Origin: Pohlia nutans | Lineage: Eukaryota > Streptophyta > Bryopsida > Bryales > Mniaceae | DNA length: 64,000 nucleotides | NCBI GenBank assembly: GCA_022496805.1 | Contig: CM040090.1 | Location: forward strand, 8,302,001-8,366,000 | Direction: 5' to 3' | Shown: piece after piece, positions 1-11,800 of the stretch | How positions within the stretch are numbered: position 1 is the first letter of the stretch | How the letters are laid out: every line of letters begins with the position of its first letter | Notes under the pieces: model-generated | The model's input: only the letters and a program-made list of their open reading frames with translations | What the model was told of the DNA's origin: nothing | Database searches by the model: none | Translations under genes and position numbers: made by a program

Positions 1-277
1 CTTTCCCTTTTCAAACACGTTTTCCGCTCACCTATGTATGCTGGAATGTTTCAAGTGTCACAATAATAGCTGTCATGCTGATTTCAATATGGGCTTAATG
101 CCTGATCTTTAGCTTATTGTACTTATAACTTTGTACTTGTACTTATAACTTAGGGCTTATTCGTATGAAGTGCCATTTGTGTCAGTTACTGACTCTGTGA
201 TTGGTTTTGGCAAATACAGATGCTCTTATGTGAGTATCGATCTGATTCTAATATTCGGATTGATTTGGTGTATCCAG

Positions 278-2330
278 GCCAGGTTTTGAAGATATATTTA
301 AAATTTCGTAGAGCTGAAATTCCTCCCAACTTCGATGTTGAACATACAGGTAACGTGTTCCTGAGTTAATGCAGCCAGGGAACTTTTCATGATCACCATC
401 TTATCCCATAATGAGTTCATCACCCGAATAATATTTCTTGATTCAGTTTATTGTATACATGAGTGGAAATCTTTTCCCGGACAACTATGGTGGATGTTAG
501 GTGGATGACCTAATAACCGACGTGTACTATAAACCAACGATATCTCCAACATGTGTTCATTGAAAGCTTCTAATTCTATACCAGTACTAGATTTGCGTGA
601 AAAGCTTAAAGCGTTGGTTTATGGGCCATCCACTATACAGTGCTCTTCAGTGGTAGCGGAATTCAGAGTCAAAAGACTATTTATGATTCGTGCTCAAAGT
701 AGAAGTAGAGAAGCTTCTTACCCTAGGGTTTTCTCAGTCAACGCAGTGAATAGATGCTAATTCATGATCAGGAAAGGGACGAAAATTTTAAACTGATCCA
801 AAAGTAGTGGATATCGTTCTCTTTTATTGTTCAGTACAGTGAGTTCGATGACTGATATTCTCATATCACCTTTTTTGTAGGTTGTGTGGGCTGTGATCGG
901 GTTATCAAGGAGTTGATTGAAATATGCGGCACAGGTCCACGCCCTACTCCAGGTATGACCCATTTAGTCTGAATTTGTGATTGATACTATTATGCAATGT
1001 AGTTATGCTTATGACTTGGTATTAATGTGTGGTGTAAGTGTTAAGTATCCGTTCTAATTGATTTATTGTTAGAGAAATTTATGTCTTTACTCTCAGAAAG
1101 CCAATATTGTTGGATTAATGTTTGATGGTTCCCGTTATTAAGTCATTTTTGCATCACTACTAATGTACAGTTCGACTGCTGGGCATAGATATTATCGTGT
1201 AGCAGTAATAGATCTGTAACTTTGCTGGATTCTTATGGTTCAACTGATGCAACGGGAGAGCTTGCAATGTTCAGGAGGTACTGGACCACCCACTGGCCAA
1301 CATACTAGGCCGGGCATACCAAGGGGATTTCCAAATACACCTGGTAATGGAAACACAGCTACTGGTAGTGCAAATGCACCAGGAAGCAACAATGGTTTTG
1401 GTAACAGCGGTTCCTTTGCAAGTGGACGGGATGTAAATCAAAGGAATTGCACAAACTGCGGGCAAGCGGGACATTACAATATGGATTGCCCCCGCAATCA
1501 GCAAGGCCGTATTCCTAACCGAGTTCAAGATCGGAGACGGAATGACTCATCCGTGTCTCCTGCTTCAGGTTGGACAATGTGACATTTTTAATGGCCTCTC
1601 TGGATTCATTTTGGATAGTCAAATTTATGTCACAAGCCCATTTTCATTCCAAGAGGGGCAAGCATGACGTATCCAATAGCAATTATCTAACTATGTTTGC
1701 TTCTACTTGGCAGCATCAGCAGCAACTGGAGCTGTACGCTGCGAGTGTGACAAGCCTTGCAAGTTACTGACTGCCAACACGGAGGCAAACCGTGGCAGAC
1801 GCTTTCACCGCTGTTCGACTGGTGATTGTGAATTTTTTCAGTAAGGAACCAATCCACTCTTTCATGGTAAAAAAAGCATGAAATTAGACAATCTTCTGGT
1901 AACAAATTCATGAATAGAAGTTATTTTTTAGATTGTGGAAATTATTTGTCACTAGATCCTTTGCAGCCTCCATCGCAGAGGTCTTGACCTCTCCATGGTG
2001 GTTTGTATTTTCAGATGGGAAGACGCTCCAGGTGCTCATGCTCCAGAACCAGAGCCAATACCAACCCAAAGAGGTCAAGCACGGGGACAAGGGAGAGGTC
2101 AGGGTGGTCGCAGGGGTCGAGCAACATCGAGAGCTAGTGGAAGATCCACGAGTTCCAGAACTGTAATAAGCTCAAGCTCTGGGAGCTCCAGGTCTAGCGG
2201 GACTCGCGGAGCACAATCTCATTCTACAAGGGCCACTTTCGTTAGCGCAACTGGAGATAACGGTAGTGTCTGCTTCAGGTGTAATCAAAGTGGACACTGG
2301 GCAAATGCATGTCCAACTCGAAACATGTAA
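278..2330 (+). CDS. TOP3A: DNA topoisomerase 3-alpha, C-terminal part (5' end outside window)
   Basis: Exons: <278-349, 881-952, 1275-1568, 1714-1840 and 2015-2330 (stop TAA); all junctions are GT-AG and stay in frame, giving 293 codons. The first two exons encode the end of the type IA topoisomerase core (FRRAEIPPNFDVEHTGCVGC, then IKELIEICGTG). Next come a Gly/Asn-rich linker, a CCHC zinc knuckle (CTNCGQAGHYNMDC), a GRF-type zinc finger (CECDKPCKLL ... RRFHRCSTGDCEFFQWED), an Arg/Gly/Ser-rich stretch and a second CCHC knuckle (CFRCNQSGHWANAC) at the C-terminus. This layout is known for plant and animal TOP3-alpha, which acts with a RecQ helicase and RMI1 to dissolve recombination intermediates. 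The catalytic domain with its tyrosine would lie upstream of the window. I found no exon I could trust in 1-277. Confidence 0.9.
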
Positions 2331-2679
2331 CGGTTCAGGAGGGAACGGAGCGCTGCAAGGGAACGGCAGACAGGAACGCAGCTCGCGGGAACGAAACCAC
2401 AGTGAGGGAACGCCGCAAGGGAACGGGCGGGCGGGCAGTGGGGCGCAAGTCCCTCACTAGAGGCGAGGTGCGCCGCCTTTTCCGCCGCCTTTCGCGCTAC
2501 TCTCCCAACTCGCTCAACTCGCAAGGATGTTGCTGTGAGCTTTTGTGAGGAAGGGATCTGCACCATAGTACCGTAGTGTGAGGCAGGCACCATGCCCCGA
2601 AGAGGTGGTCGGAAGCGTGGGGCCGGCCGTGGTAGGACCGGCGGAGGAAGCGGAGGAGTTGACGATCATCCTGAGGTCG

Positions 2680-3001
2680 AAAACCTTTTCACCTAATCTT
2701 GGCCCAAGATCCTCTCTTGGTACTTCGCATAATCCACCTCCGCCTTGAAGACTTCATCTGAGACTTTCCTATTGAAAGCCAGAGAAAAAATATCCTCCCA
2801 TGCGGCACGTAGGATCATCGTCTGGAGCAGACGGCGCATGCTAAGGCACGCATTGGCAGCCAGGGTCCCTACGTGCTGCATGGGAGAATATTTTTTCTCT
2901 GGCTTTCAATAGGAAAGTCTCAGATGAGGTCTTCAAGGCGGAGGTGGATTATGCGAAGTACCAAGAGAGGATCCTGGGCCAAGATTAGGTGAAAAGGTTT
3001 T
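2680..3001. repeat. Long inverted repeat (about 134-bp arms, 54-bp loop)
   Basis: The left arm (2680-2813) and right arm (2868-3001) are reverse complements with about five mismatches, and every mismatch I see is a transition. The right arm read on + (and the left arm read on -) encodes the same peptide end, including FSLAFNRKVSDEVFKAEVDY and a stop, so the hairpin looks like an inverted duplication of the 3' end of an unidentified coding sequence. A transcript would fold into a long stem. The source gene was not recognised. Confidence 0.85.
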
Positions 3002-4092
3002 AATTTGCGGAGTTTTATCCTTTTAGTCTTTAGAAGCAGCTCTAGTGGGGCTCGGTTTTGCGTATGCTGTGGCACTTGGATTTGTCGATGATGATGGATT
3101 AGAGAGTACATTCTTGACTACAGTTGGCGCATGATTTCTGCTTGTTTTTTTATATAATTTTCACCGTGATTTGAAAGATGGAGTCTTAGTTTGAGTCGTG
3201 TTGGTGTTTCGATTGAAAGGAGTTGTATTTGGTTGTGGTTGGAATGGTCATGCTAGAGCAGATGGTTCTGTTTCTCATTCTTTGTAGTCGTTTTCTGTCT
3301 TCTGAATTATCGTCATTTAGGTTGAGTGCGCTTCAAGGCGAACTAATTTACACTGTCGTGGTGCAAGCTACCAGGTCAGAGTTGCGATTTCCTGTGGATT
3401 TGTTGCGATAAACATAATCAATCTCCAAGAACCTCAGTGCAGGTGCAGCAATGGAATGCAAACGAATCTTGTTCTTATGTGTTGTGTTCGTCATGGACAT
3501 GGAAGATCCTCTTGAAGTGGAGGATTCTTTTATCCATGAGCATTCGGGTATCAGTTTTGGGGTTCCCGTCATATGAAACCGTCTGCTGAATCACTGTTCT
3601 TCGTCCATGACGAACTTTGTAGCCCTTGACGGGGTGAATTTCTGGCCATACTAGTGCATGATCATGTACTATGTATCTGCAACGATTTATCTGATTATTC
3701 CTTTTCACGATGTACAGTAGTGTTATCCGCTTTTTCTCTCTGTTCCCCCTCTGCAGACGATTACAGGTAAACCAATGAGGGTCTGTGTATTGAGCTTGTG
3801 GCTATAACAGTTGGCTTTTTGAGGTCTGTAGTGCAGAGTTATGAACTGAGCTTCGTGATCTGATACAAGGAATACAAAATCCTAGGTGAGATATCTCTCC
3901 AACCCCCAAAGATAAATAATCCAAAAACCAGCAATGAGCAGCAATGCAGGTGAAAAATGAGCTTACTTGGGCCTACCTTTTGGCTTGGATGTCCTAACCA
4001 AGCCCCGTGCTAGTGATTGAATTGAAAACAAAATTGAGTTGTCTTGAAAGAATCAAACGAGAATCTAATCCGATTAAATTGAGTTGTATGTA

Positions 4093-4371
4093 AGACCCAC
4101 TTTATACTTCAGGTTGGATTGAGGGCCGGCCCGAACTCTTTAAATTTCAACCAATAAGATCGCTCGATTCTTTCAAATTCAGCCCAAGGGCTTTACACTA
4201 GGGCCAAGTCGGAAGGAGCAATTTTCCTATGTGGCATGATTTTGGCGCCAAATCTTTGGGCGAGTTTGATGAAATCGGGATAAGGTTTGTCATGGCCCGA
4301 ACTCCAAACTTGGGCCGGATTGAATTGGGCTGGCCTTCCATCCAGCCCCAACCTGTGTATAAAGTGGGTCT
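4093..4371. mobile_element. MITE-like inverted-repeat element
   Basis: The ends are AGACCCACTTTATA at 4093 and its reverse complement at 4358-4371. Partial complementarity continues inward (CAGGTTGG..., GGCCGGCCC against GGGCCGG). The length is 279 bp with no open frame of note. The superfamily is unclear because no firm target duplication could be read. Confidence 0.6.
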
Positions 4372-4385
4372 AAGTCCCATGATTT

Positions 4386-4740
4386 ACCCTTTAACGTCCT
4401 GATTCAACATTGATTTTGAACATGCGTTATAAATTGTTTGATGAATAACAAAAATGGAGTTGATGTACAAAGTTAAGTTGTATATGTCAATGTGAAGATC
4501 ACATTTTGTACGGTTGGATTTATCATATTTTTTTATCAATAAATTGTTATTAAATTTTCAATCTTTTCATTTGAAATTCAATTAAATTCCCAAATTAAAA
4601 ACAAAGAATTGGAAATTGTTGTAATGAATTTAGAATTACATGTACTACAAGATGGTATGATTTCCATTATTTGATTCTACTTATTTTGAAAAATCATGTT
4701 TAATGTCAAACTTTTTGAACTAAGAATGAAACTTGAATCA
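4386..4740. mobile_element. Truncated TTAA-type MITE (540-bp family)
   Basis: It begins CCCTTTAACGTCC after TTTA (a decayed TTAA). It then matches the interior of the 540-bp elements at 45447-45986 and 50939-51478, sharing GATTCAACA, ATGGAGTTGATGTACAAAG and the ACGGTTGGAT region. The other end is missing. Confidence 0.65.
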
Positions 4741-4940
4741 ACAATGTTATTTGGATGGATGAAAATTGTATAGGATGTAGTCAAAAGAAAGGTTACAATT
4801 TATTCATCGTCCGTTATCTGGATGGAGGCTCCTTAAAGGATTAAATGTTGATCCTATCACAAGTTGAGTTTGAAAGTAACTATTGAGACCGCATGCAATG
4901 AATCAAGCCATGAAGTAGAATGGTAATGCAAAGCTAAATA

Positions 4941-6549
4941 CAGTGACTGTCAAAACTGATCATACATTGGATAATTACAAGTTCGATTGTCATTAATTGC
5001 AATCTGGCAAGTGGCATGCTCTGGTTTAGAGGTTAATCACAATCTATTATAAGCTGAGATACTTATCAACGTAATTGTACAGATGGCAATGCATTTGTGT
5101 GGACAGATGGATGGTTAGTGACCATCTCTCTCATTTGATCACTTTTGACACTCCATGAAATGCAATATCTCATGAAGTGATGTGCACAGATTTGTGAGAG
5201 ATCTTCCACTGGCACTCATAGAACTTTGAATTCTCTAGTCTCTGATAGCTGTGTACACAATTATTGCTACTGTATAGGCCTTCTTCTTTAGTGTTTCAAG
5301 ATGCCCAAAGCATTATCTCGAAAAACTCAAGATAACATAGTTTCGATGCTCCAGAGAGGATATTCACACAGGGAGATAGCAAATACTTTGCATGTGAGTG
5401 TGGGAAGTGTTCATAACCTTCGTCAGGTACATGTTTCAGATGTAAACCGCTTGCGTGGAGGTAGACCTCGAAAGTTGAATAGAGCACAGGAACGAAGGTG
5501 TGTATTAGAAATGGTGAGGGGAAGAGTGGGTACTTGTGCAGATTTAGCAAGGTCTTCGCAACAAGTATTGGGAGTGAAAGTGAGCTCTCATACTATCAAA
5601 CGTGCACTTCATAGAGCTGGTTTACGTTCGCAAACAAAGGTCAAAAAACCACATCTTTCTCTCAAAAATGTAAAGGCACGTTTAGAGTTCGCTAGTGTCC
5701 ACGAACACTGGACCATAGAGGATTGGAGTCGAGTAATCTTCTCAGACGAGTGTAAAATCAACCGCTTCAACTCAGACGGAAGAGTTTGGTGTTGGACACG
5801 AGAGGCGATGCCGCTTTCGGAACGAACTATCAGTCAAACAGTGAAACATGGAGGTGGAGGGATTATGGTTTGGGGGTGTATGTGCATGCATGGACCTGGA
5901 TTGATATGCAAAGTGGAGGGGCGCATTAATCAGATTCGTTATCGTGACATTCTAGAGGAAAATGTCCACAGGGTAATTTCCAAGTTCAACTTAGACCGTT
6001 CTCGTGTTATCTTTCAACAAGACAATGCTCCCATTCACACAACAAAGATGCTTCAAGAGTGGTTCTCACGGCAACCTTTTGCTCTTCTACCTTGGCCTGC
6101 TCAATCGCCTGATTTGAATCCCATTGAACACCTTTGGTCAATTCTCAAACGGAGACTCAATCAATATGAGAGACCTCCAAATGGATTATTAGAATTATGG
6201 AATCGTGTGGTAGAAGTTTTCCACTCAATTACACCAGATGATTGTAGGAGGCTTGTAGAAAGTATGCCACATAGAATTGCAGCTGTAAAAGCAGCAAAAG
6301 GGAGGTGGACAAAGTATTGAGAGATCATCTTTCATGGGTTGGCAAAACTGATCAAATGCCTAGGTGGACTTTGGATTTTTCTCAATCTGTTTAGAGCTCT
6401 AATATGGAAGGCGTATTTCCTCTAATATGTACTATTTATTACATAGTATGTTAATAAAATTACCAGCTCCATTTTTATGTGTTCATTTCTTGTCCACCAA
6501 GGATTGAATGAAGTGTTTGCAAATGTTTGATCAGTTTTGACAGTCACTG
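4941..6549 (+). mobile_element. Complete Tc1-type transposon (DD34E)
   Basis: This is a 1,609-bp element flanked by TA on both sides (4939-4940 and 6550-6551). The terminal inverted repeats start CAGTGACTGTCAAAACTGAT and match perfectly for 22 bases, then one mismatch is followed by more matches. A further AAAACTGATCAAATG motif lies internally near 6345, with a related inverted motif near 5136, possibly extra transposase binding sites. The single transposase gene is uninterrupted, so the copy may be autonomous or very recently so. Confidence 0.95.
5301..6320 (+). CDS. Tc1-type transposase, DD34E, intact
   Basis: The 339-residue intronless protein has the full length typical of Tc1 transposases. 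An N-terminal pair of helix-turn-helix DNA-binding units (about residues 1-110) is split by a basic GGRPRKL motif at 53-59. The catalytic domain carries D149 (IFSDEC), D241 (QQDNAPIH) and E276 (NPIEHLW). The D241-E276 spacing is exactly 34 residues, which defines the Tc1 DD34E clade rather than the DD39D plant mariner clade. A Gly-rich loop (KHGGGGIMVWG) lies at 183-193. The ATG at 5301 gives an alignable start. The protein would cut and paste the surrounding element at TA sites in the nucleus. No frameshift or internal stop is present, which argues for recent activity. Confidence 0.95.
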   Translation: MPKALSRKTQDNIVSMLQRGYSHREIANTLHVSVGSVHNLRQVHVSDVNRLRGGRPRKLNRAQERRCVLEMVRGRVGTCADLARSSQQVLGVKVSSHTIKRALHRAGLRSQTKVKKPHLSLKNVKARLEFASVHEHWTIEDWSRVIFSDECKINRFNSDGRVWCWTREAMPLSERTISQTVKHGGGGIMVWGCMCMHGPGLICKVEGRINQIRYRDILEENVHRVISKFNLDRSRVIFQQDNAPIHTTKMLQEWFSRQPFALLPWPAQSPDLNPIEHLWSILKRRLNQYERPPNGLLELWNRVVEVFHSITPDDCRRLVESMPHRIAAVKAAKGRWTKY

Positions 6550-7000
6550 TATGATTCATTTTTTATGCAGATGAGTTAATAGTCAACTTCTGCTTGTTGA
6601 GAACTCAATTCAATTATGCTTGCATACACATGAGGTTCATTTTACAAACTCAACTAGATTTCTCAACTCAAATGTGAGCGTAGAGGAGGCCTATAAATCA
6701 TTCATTTAAAAAAACATGTTTTAAATTTATACATTTTATAATGTGTAAGTCCAAAGCATGTGTTTGAAGCATTCTTCATTATGAAAAATTTGTCCTCATA
6801 GCTTGGATGTGCATTATTACATTTAAAGACCAATTTTGTATTTAGTTTGGAGTTTGAATTTCATGCATCTTAACCCCTAAGTGACAAAAGACCATTTTTT
6901 GATCGGTGCCCTTTTTTACGGGCTATCCAAGATGAAAAATAAATTTGTAAAAAATCATAAATTATTTTCAACCCAATTTGAATCATGCCAATCCAAGTTA

Positions 7001-7411
7001 AGGTAGGATGTCCTAAAACCACCAACTTAAGAAACATGGCCTCATATTTTCCAGGTTATTTTATGAGAAATATTTTTCGGTCATTCGGAAAAAGATTTCT
7101 CACGGAATGCACAAATTTTTGCAATTTTATTTCCAATATTCAAATTGATACAAATTTTTGAAGTGAAAAGAACTTCATCACCCAAATCAGACCTTTAGGT
7201 TTCGCCATGACCACACCATGTGATACTAATTTTCACTCATAATGATACCCAAAAACACCAACTATTTTTTCGCAATGCTTGGTATGCCATTGGTCTACTT
7301 GAATGGTGAAATTGGCGGTTTTGAGTCTCAACTGTGGTGGCCCCAAGAAAGGTCTACATGTCATAATTGGGGGGAGGGATGGAGGAGTGGGTGGTTTTAG
7401 GACATCCTACT
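7001..7411. mobile_element. TA-flanked MITE, AGGTAGG-ended family
   Basis: The ends are AGGTAGGATGTCCTAAAACC and, at the right, GTGGTTTTAGGACATCCTAC, with TA at or next to both edges. The right third (from about 7225) is clearly similar to the right third of the element at 40701-41099: both contain TGCCATTGGTCTACTTGAAT, so the two are one family. There is no coding capacity. Confidence 0.75.
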
Positions 7412-7801
7412 ATATACTCCACCAAAGAGAATTTTCAAAGACAAAGACCTCAATATTGTCTTGGTATTATAAAACTTATCACTTGGGGAAACTAATGATA
7501 TCATCTCTTTTGCTTTTTTATTATTATTTTAGAATAGAATGTCTAGTTTAACCAATCATACCATATTTTAAATTCTAAAAATAAAATTTGTAATTTTAGT
7601 GAACGTTAAATGGTAAATTCTTCTAAATTCATGAAATGAGTATCTAAAACATTTTTTGAAAGTTTGACCATACAGATAATTACTAAACATCATCCTTCTC
7701 ATTTTCTCTTTTGAACCAAACTTCGTTGAAGTTGTAGGAGTAATATTTTATAATACATTTAGGTTTTACCCTTACCTCCTCTGTTATTTAGAGGTTAAGG
7801 C

Positions 7802-7892
7802 TTGGTTAAATATATATGTATATATATATAAATATATATATAAAAAAAATAAAAATAAAAAATAAAAAATAAAAAATAAAAAAAAATAAAAA

Positions 7893-7935
<43 letters not shown>
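7802..7935. repeat. AT-rich microsatellite
   Basis: A run of TATATA dinucleotides, then A-rich AAAAAT-type units, then (TA)n again. It is simple sequence with no further information. Confidence 0.9.
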
Positions 7936-7936
<1 letters not shown>

Positions 7937-8337
7937 TAAGGGCAATCTGGACTTTTAAGGGTTAAGGCTTAATAAGTACATGGCAACTAATAAAAATTGT
8001 TTAAATTTTTTTTGTAATAATAATTTTATCTTTCCTTTTCTACTTCTACTTAATTGGGTAGCAAAAGTAAATGATCTCCTGCATGGGTGGTAACATTTGC
8101 ACTAAAAACCACAAAGTAGTCATAGGATCACTGGTTTGGAGCAAGGGTGGAGAACGATTCTCTTAACGGCATCTTTACACTAGAGGCAAGAAGCCGTGAA
8201 GAGAGAAATTTCAGTCAATGGGAGGCCTAAAAACCGAGAAAATCAAAGATGTCATTTTACACCCGAAATTTTCAATTCATGGGACGGAAGGAGGAGAAAA
8301 GCCCACCTCAAGAGGTGGGTCTAATGCAAAATCTGGA

Positions 8338-8578
8338 GGGCCTATACACTGTATAGGTAGATTAGTGTTAGATAATTATATGATTTGAAAATATTATAGA
8401 TTTTTACTCTTGACAAAAAAAATTACTAAAGACATTGATTCCAATACTATTGAAAGATCCCCATCTTGACCAATATAGAGGGTAAAAAAATTGGTCAACA
8501 ATATAAACTTACAACATGTTTATGTAAATTAGTGTATCTAACACTAATCTACCTGTATCTGTAGTGTAAAGAGGGCCT
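8338..8578. mobile_element. Inverted-repeat element upstream of BOP1
   Basis: The left side (GGGCCTATACACTGTATAGG, then TAGATTAGTGTTAGATA) pairs with the right side (TATCTAACACTAATCTA, then CCTGTATCTGTAGTGTAAAG). The arms are about 40 bases around a 150-base AT-rich core. The structure is MITE-like and the superfamily is not assigned. Confidence 0.65.
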
Positions 8579-8734
8579 AATTCTTCAATTTTCCAAGCTT
8601 GTCGTGGGACAGAGGTAGAGGGAGTTTGTAACTGCAGGGCGCTGGGACCTGGTCTAACGTGCGTATCTCATTCTCATCTATTAACGAGACCATTCATCCC
8701 GTCATCATCCATCCACGACGGTTCATTCATCGAT

Positions 8735-8760
8735 GAGGGTTTAGGGTTTTAGGGTTTGGG
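8735..8760 (+). promoter_or_regulatory. Telo-box cluster upstream of BOP1
   Basis: Two to three overlapping AGGGTTTAGGG/AGGGTTTTAGGG units lie about 115-140 bases before the BOP1 start codon. Telo-boxes (AAACCCTA) are known elements in plant promoters of ribosome and translation genes, which fits this gene. A role here is inferred. Confidence 0.6.
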
Positions 8761-8873
8761 GGTGGAAGGAAGTCCATAGCCACGGTGAGATTGAAGCTCT
8801 TCATTTGCCGAGGAGTTTGCTCTGGCAGCTCATCGGATTGTTGAATTATCGACGTTCTTCACGTGGTAATCAG

Positions 8874-11800
8874 ATGGCTTCGCTTGTGTCGAAGCGCAAG
8901 CTAAGGTCCCAAGGTCCTCCGTCGCCGTTTGTGAAAGAGGGACCTATCCCAGAAGACGAGGGACCTATCCCAGAAGTCATAGTGGCTGGTGACGACAGTG
9001 ATTCCGACCCTGAGATTTCGACAGACGGCGAGGATGCTGTGAGTATGGGCGACGACGAGGAGGATGATGAAGAAGAAGAATCTGGGAGCGATGGTGATTC
9101 CCAGGGGTTAGTGAACGTCAACTTTCTGCATTCTCCCGTTACATGTTGTGGCTAGGTCTTCATTTCATTAATTGGAAGCTCTCGCTGCAACAGGTCTGAT
9201 TACGCCAGCGGCGACGAAGGCGATGAATCCAGCGGCGAGGAAGAGGAGGTTGACGAAGAAGTCCGGAACTTCGTCCTTGACGTCATGAAAGATTATTTGA
9301 CAAGTGCTGGAGCAAAAGATGCAGAGGACGCTGGAGATCATGAAAGCGAAGGAAATGGCGTCAGTGAACTTGATAATCAAACCGCCACGGTCGAGGAAAG
9401 CGATTCTTCAGAAGATGAGGTATGAAGTGTATCATAATGATGTACTCCCTCCGTCCCAAAGTTATTGTCATGTTTGAAAGTCATGTTTGAAAGTGCTTTT
9501 TTAAGTAGGTCATATTGTAAGAAACATGATTAAAAAAGGTTCCAAATTACGTCACTAGAATGATTGAAGAACATTGCATGTGTTCATTGCAACCTACATA
9601 AAATTAGCCACAAGGAAGTACTTTTCTGACCTACTTAAAAAAGCACTTTCAAACATGACAATAACTTTGGGACGGAGTGAGTAGACTCTTTTATTCCCGA
9701 ATTGGCAGGAAGTTAAGTAATTAAATGCTTTGGATATATCTGATCTTGTGCAATACTCTTTTTAATGCTCGTATTGAAGAAATGTGTGCAGCTGTTTTCA
9801 TTGACATAGCTGGCCCTGTAACTCCTGTGAACGTTCTTGTAGAACTAGGGTTTTCTGTTGCAGATTCACAGCGATGTTTTGGCATTCTTACAGCTTTCTT
9901 TTGACTCAACCAATGACAGGTGCCAGATAGGAACACAGTTGGGGATGTGCCGCTGGAGTGGTACAAAAACGAGGATCACATTGGTTATACCAAAGAAGGG
10001 CTTAAAATTAAGAAGCAAGCGCGACGCGACCAGCTTGATACATTTTTGGCTCGCACAGATGACCCTAATGAATGGTAAGATGTTTCATCGAGCTTGTTTT
10101 CAGACTTAGGATATGTTTTTCCTTTGTACTTCGCAGACGTTGTCAGGTAAATGAGACAATAGCTGTTGAAAGCTAATAGGATCCAAAATTATTATTTGAT
10201 TAAAGTTGCACAAAACATTACCGCATGCTCGGTTTCAAGTATTCAAGCATGGACCACAGAATTGTTGTATGCTGGACGCAAGTTGGTTTGTTCTTGATAT
10301 CTAATGAGATAGTTTGGAAGTTTTTATGAGGGAGTAGGTTTTGGCCCGAAGACTTTGTTGCGGTAGTACATTTGTGCCCGGTCTTTGTTGATAATCCTAA
10401 TTTAGTTAGGGTTGGCGTAACGCCGTGAATTTGAGGGTCGAGGGTTGCCGTGCATTTATATAAGTTCGATGGGTTTCACGAATTGACAAACTCTTTAAAT
10501 ATTTCTTTTCAGGAAGAAGGTTTATGACGAGTATAATGATGAGGAAGTGGAGCTGACTAAAGAAGAAATAGATATGATTCGGCGACTTCGACAGGGAAAA
10601 ATTCCTCATGCAGAGGTCAATCCATATGAGGTTAGAAACGCTGATAAGTATTGTCTGTGCTTGCCCTCACTAGGGAGAATAATTTGTTGTTTAACAAGGA
10701 ACTTGTGTGATGTGCTTATTACTGAATATTTTGTGGTCCATCAGTACATGTCAGTACATCAGCCGTTTTATTAACCCATCTTGCCACTGTGCTGTAGCCA
10801 TATATTGACTGGTTTGAGTACGAAGACAAAGGGCATCCTCTATCAAGTGCTCCGGAGCCTAAGCGAAGGTTTATCCCATCAAAATGGGAGGCTAAGAAGG
10901 TACTAGTAACCTCAATGCCCTGACTCTTGATGTTTTACTTATCAATGACCTACCTCATGGACAAAAGGATTGCATGGAAGATGTAGTTGCCTCAAATTTG
11001 CGGTGCAGCAGCAACAGGTGTCTCATCACATGCACTTTATATTCACTTAAAAGACAACATTATCTAATCTCATGGTTGGTACTTATTTGAGCAGCTATCA
11101 CAGTGGGATAATTATTCTGAAGTGACGTACTTGTTCATGACAGTATTTTAGTGTTTGTGTGTGGTGTTTTGTGCTGAGTAGCTTGAATGCCTTCACTTCC
11201 AGCCAAAGATTTGCAGGGAATATTTGTTTATCACCGAAGTGCTGTGAATTATATTGCAGGTTGTGAAACTGGTTCGAGCTATAAGGAAGGGGTGGATTAA
11301 ACTGGATAAACCTAAGGAGAAGCCCGAGTTTTATCTGATGTGGGGTGACGATCTGAAAACTTCAGACAAGACTGCCAATGGACTGGCGTATATTCCAGCT
11401 CCCAAGCCCAAACTGCCAGGTATATAATTTTCCACACATAGCCCCATTTCAAGTACAACAAGCAGAAATTAAAGGGGTTTTTTAATTGCGGTTTGCGTGA
11501 AACAAATTTAAGCACGTGTATTTTACTTTCATCTTTTTAGCTTCTTATTCGGACAACTTGCTCGGATGGATGTTTGTACAGGACATGATGAATCATACAA
11601 CCCCCCAGTCGAATATATCCCTACACCAGAGGAAGTGAAATCTTATGAATCCATGTATGAAGAAGATCGACCCAAATTTATCCCGAAAAGGTATTGTTAC
11701 TGATCTTTGCTATACCTTATAGATTAACTTCCTTGTGTTCCTCACCCTTTCCATCATGAGAATGCATCCTGTCGTGACTTTTATTTCAGATTATTCAGTC

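Larger units (their letters stand above)
2331..4385. other. Region after TOP3A: no supported gene
   Basis: It holds a GC-rich patch (2331-2640) with imperfect repeats around GGGAACG, a 34-codon Arg/Gly-rich open frame (2592-2696) that runs into the left arm of a long hairpin, then the hairpin itself (2680-3001). About 900 bases of unremarkable sequence follow, and then an inverted-repeat element at 4093-4371. No exon chain or known domain is visible. Confidence 0.6.
6552..8734. other. Intergenic region between the transposon and BOP1
   Basis: No gene is supported. It contains a lone TTAA-CCCCTAAG end at 6870-6882, a TA-flanked MITE (7001-7411), an AT microsatellite (about 7800-7935), a second inverted-repeat element (8338-8578) and the BOP1 promoter. 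The 82-codon frame at 7303 overlaps the MITE end and resembles no protein. Confidence 0.6.

Noticed and set aside
1..277. A further upstream TOP3A exon
   Set aside because: No stretch between plausible splice sites encodes recognisable TOP3-alpha sequence; the preceding exon is probably outside the window.
8805..8873. The upstream ATG at 8805 as the BOP1 start
   Set aside because: The 23 extra residues match nothing expected for BOP1, while the ATG at 8874 begins a typical basic then acidic N-terminus; not excluded, only less likely.
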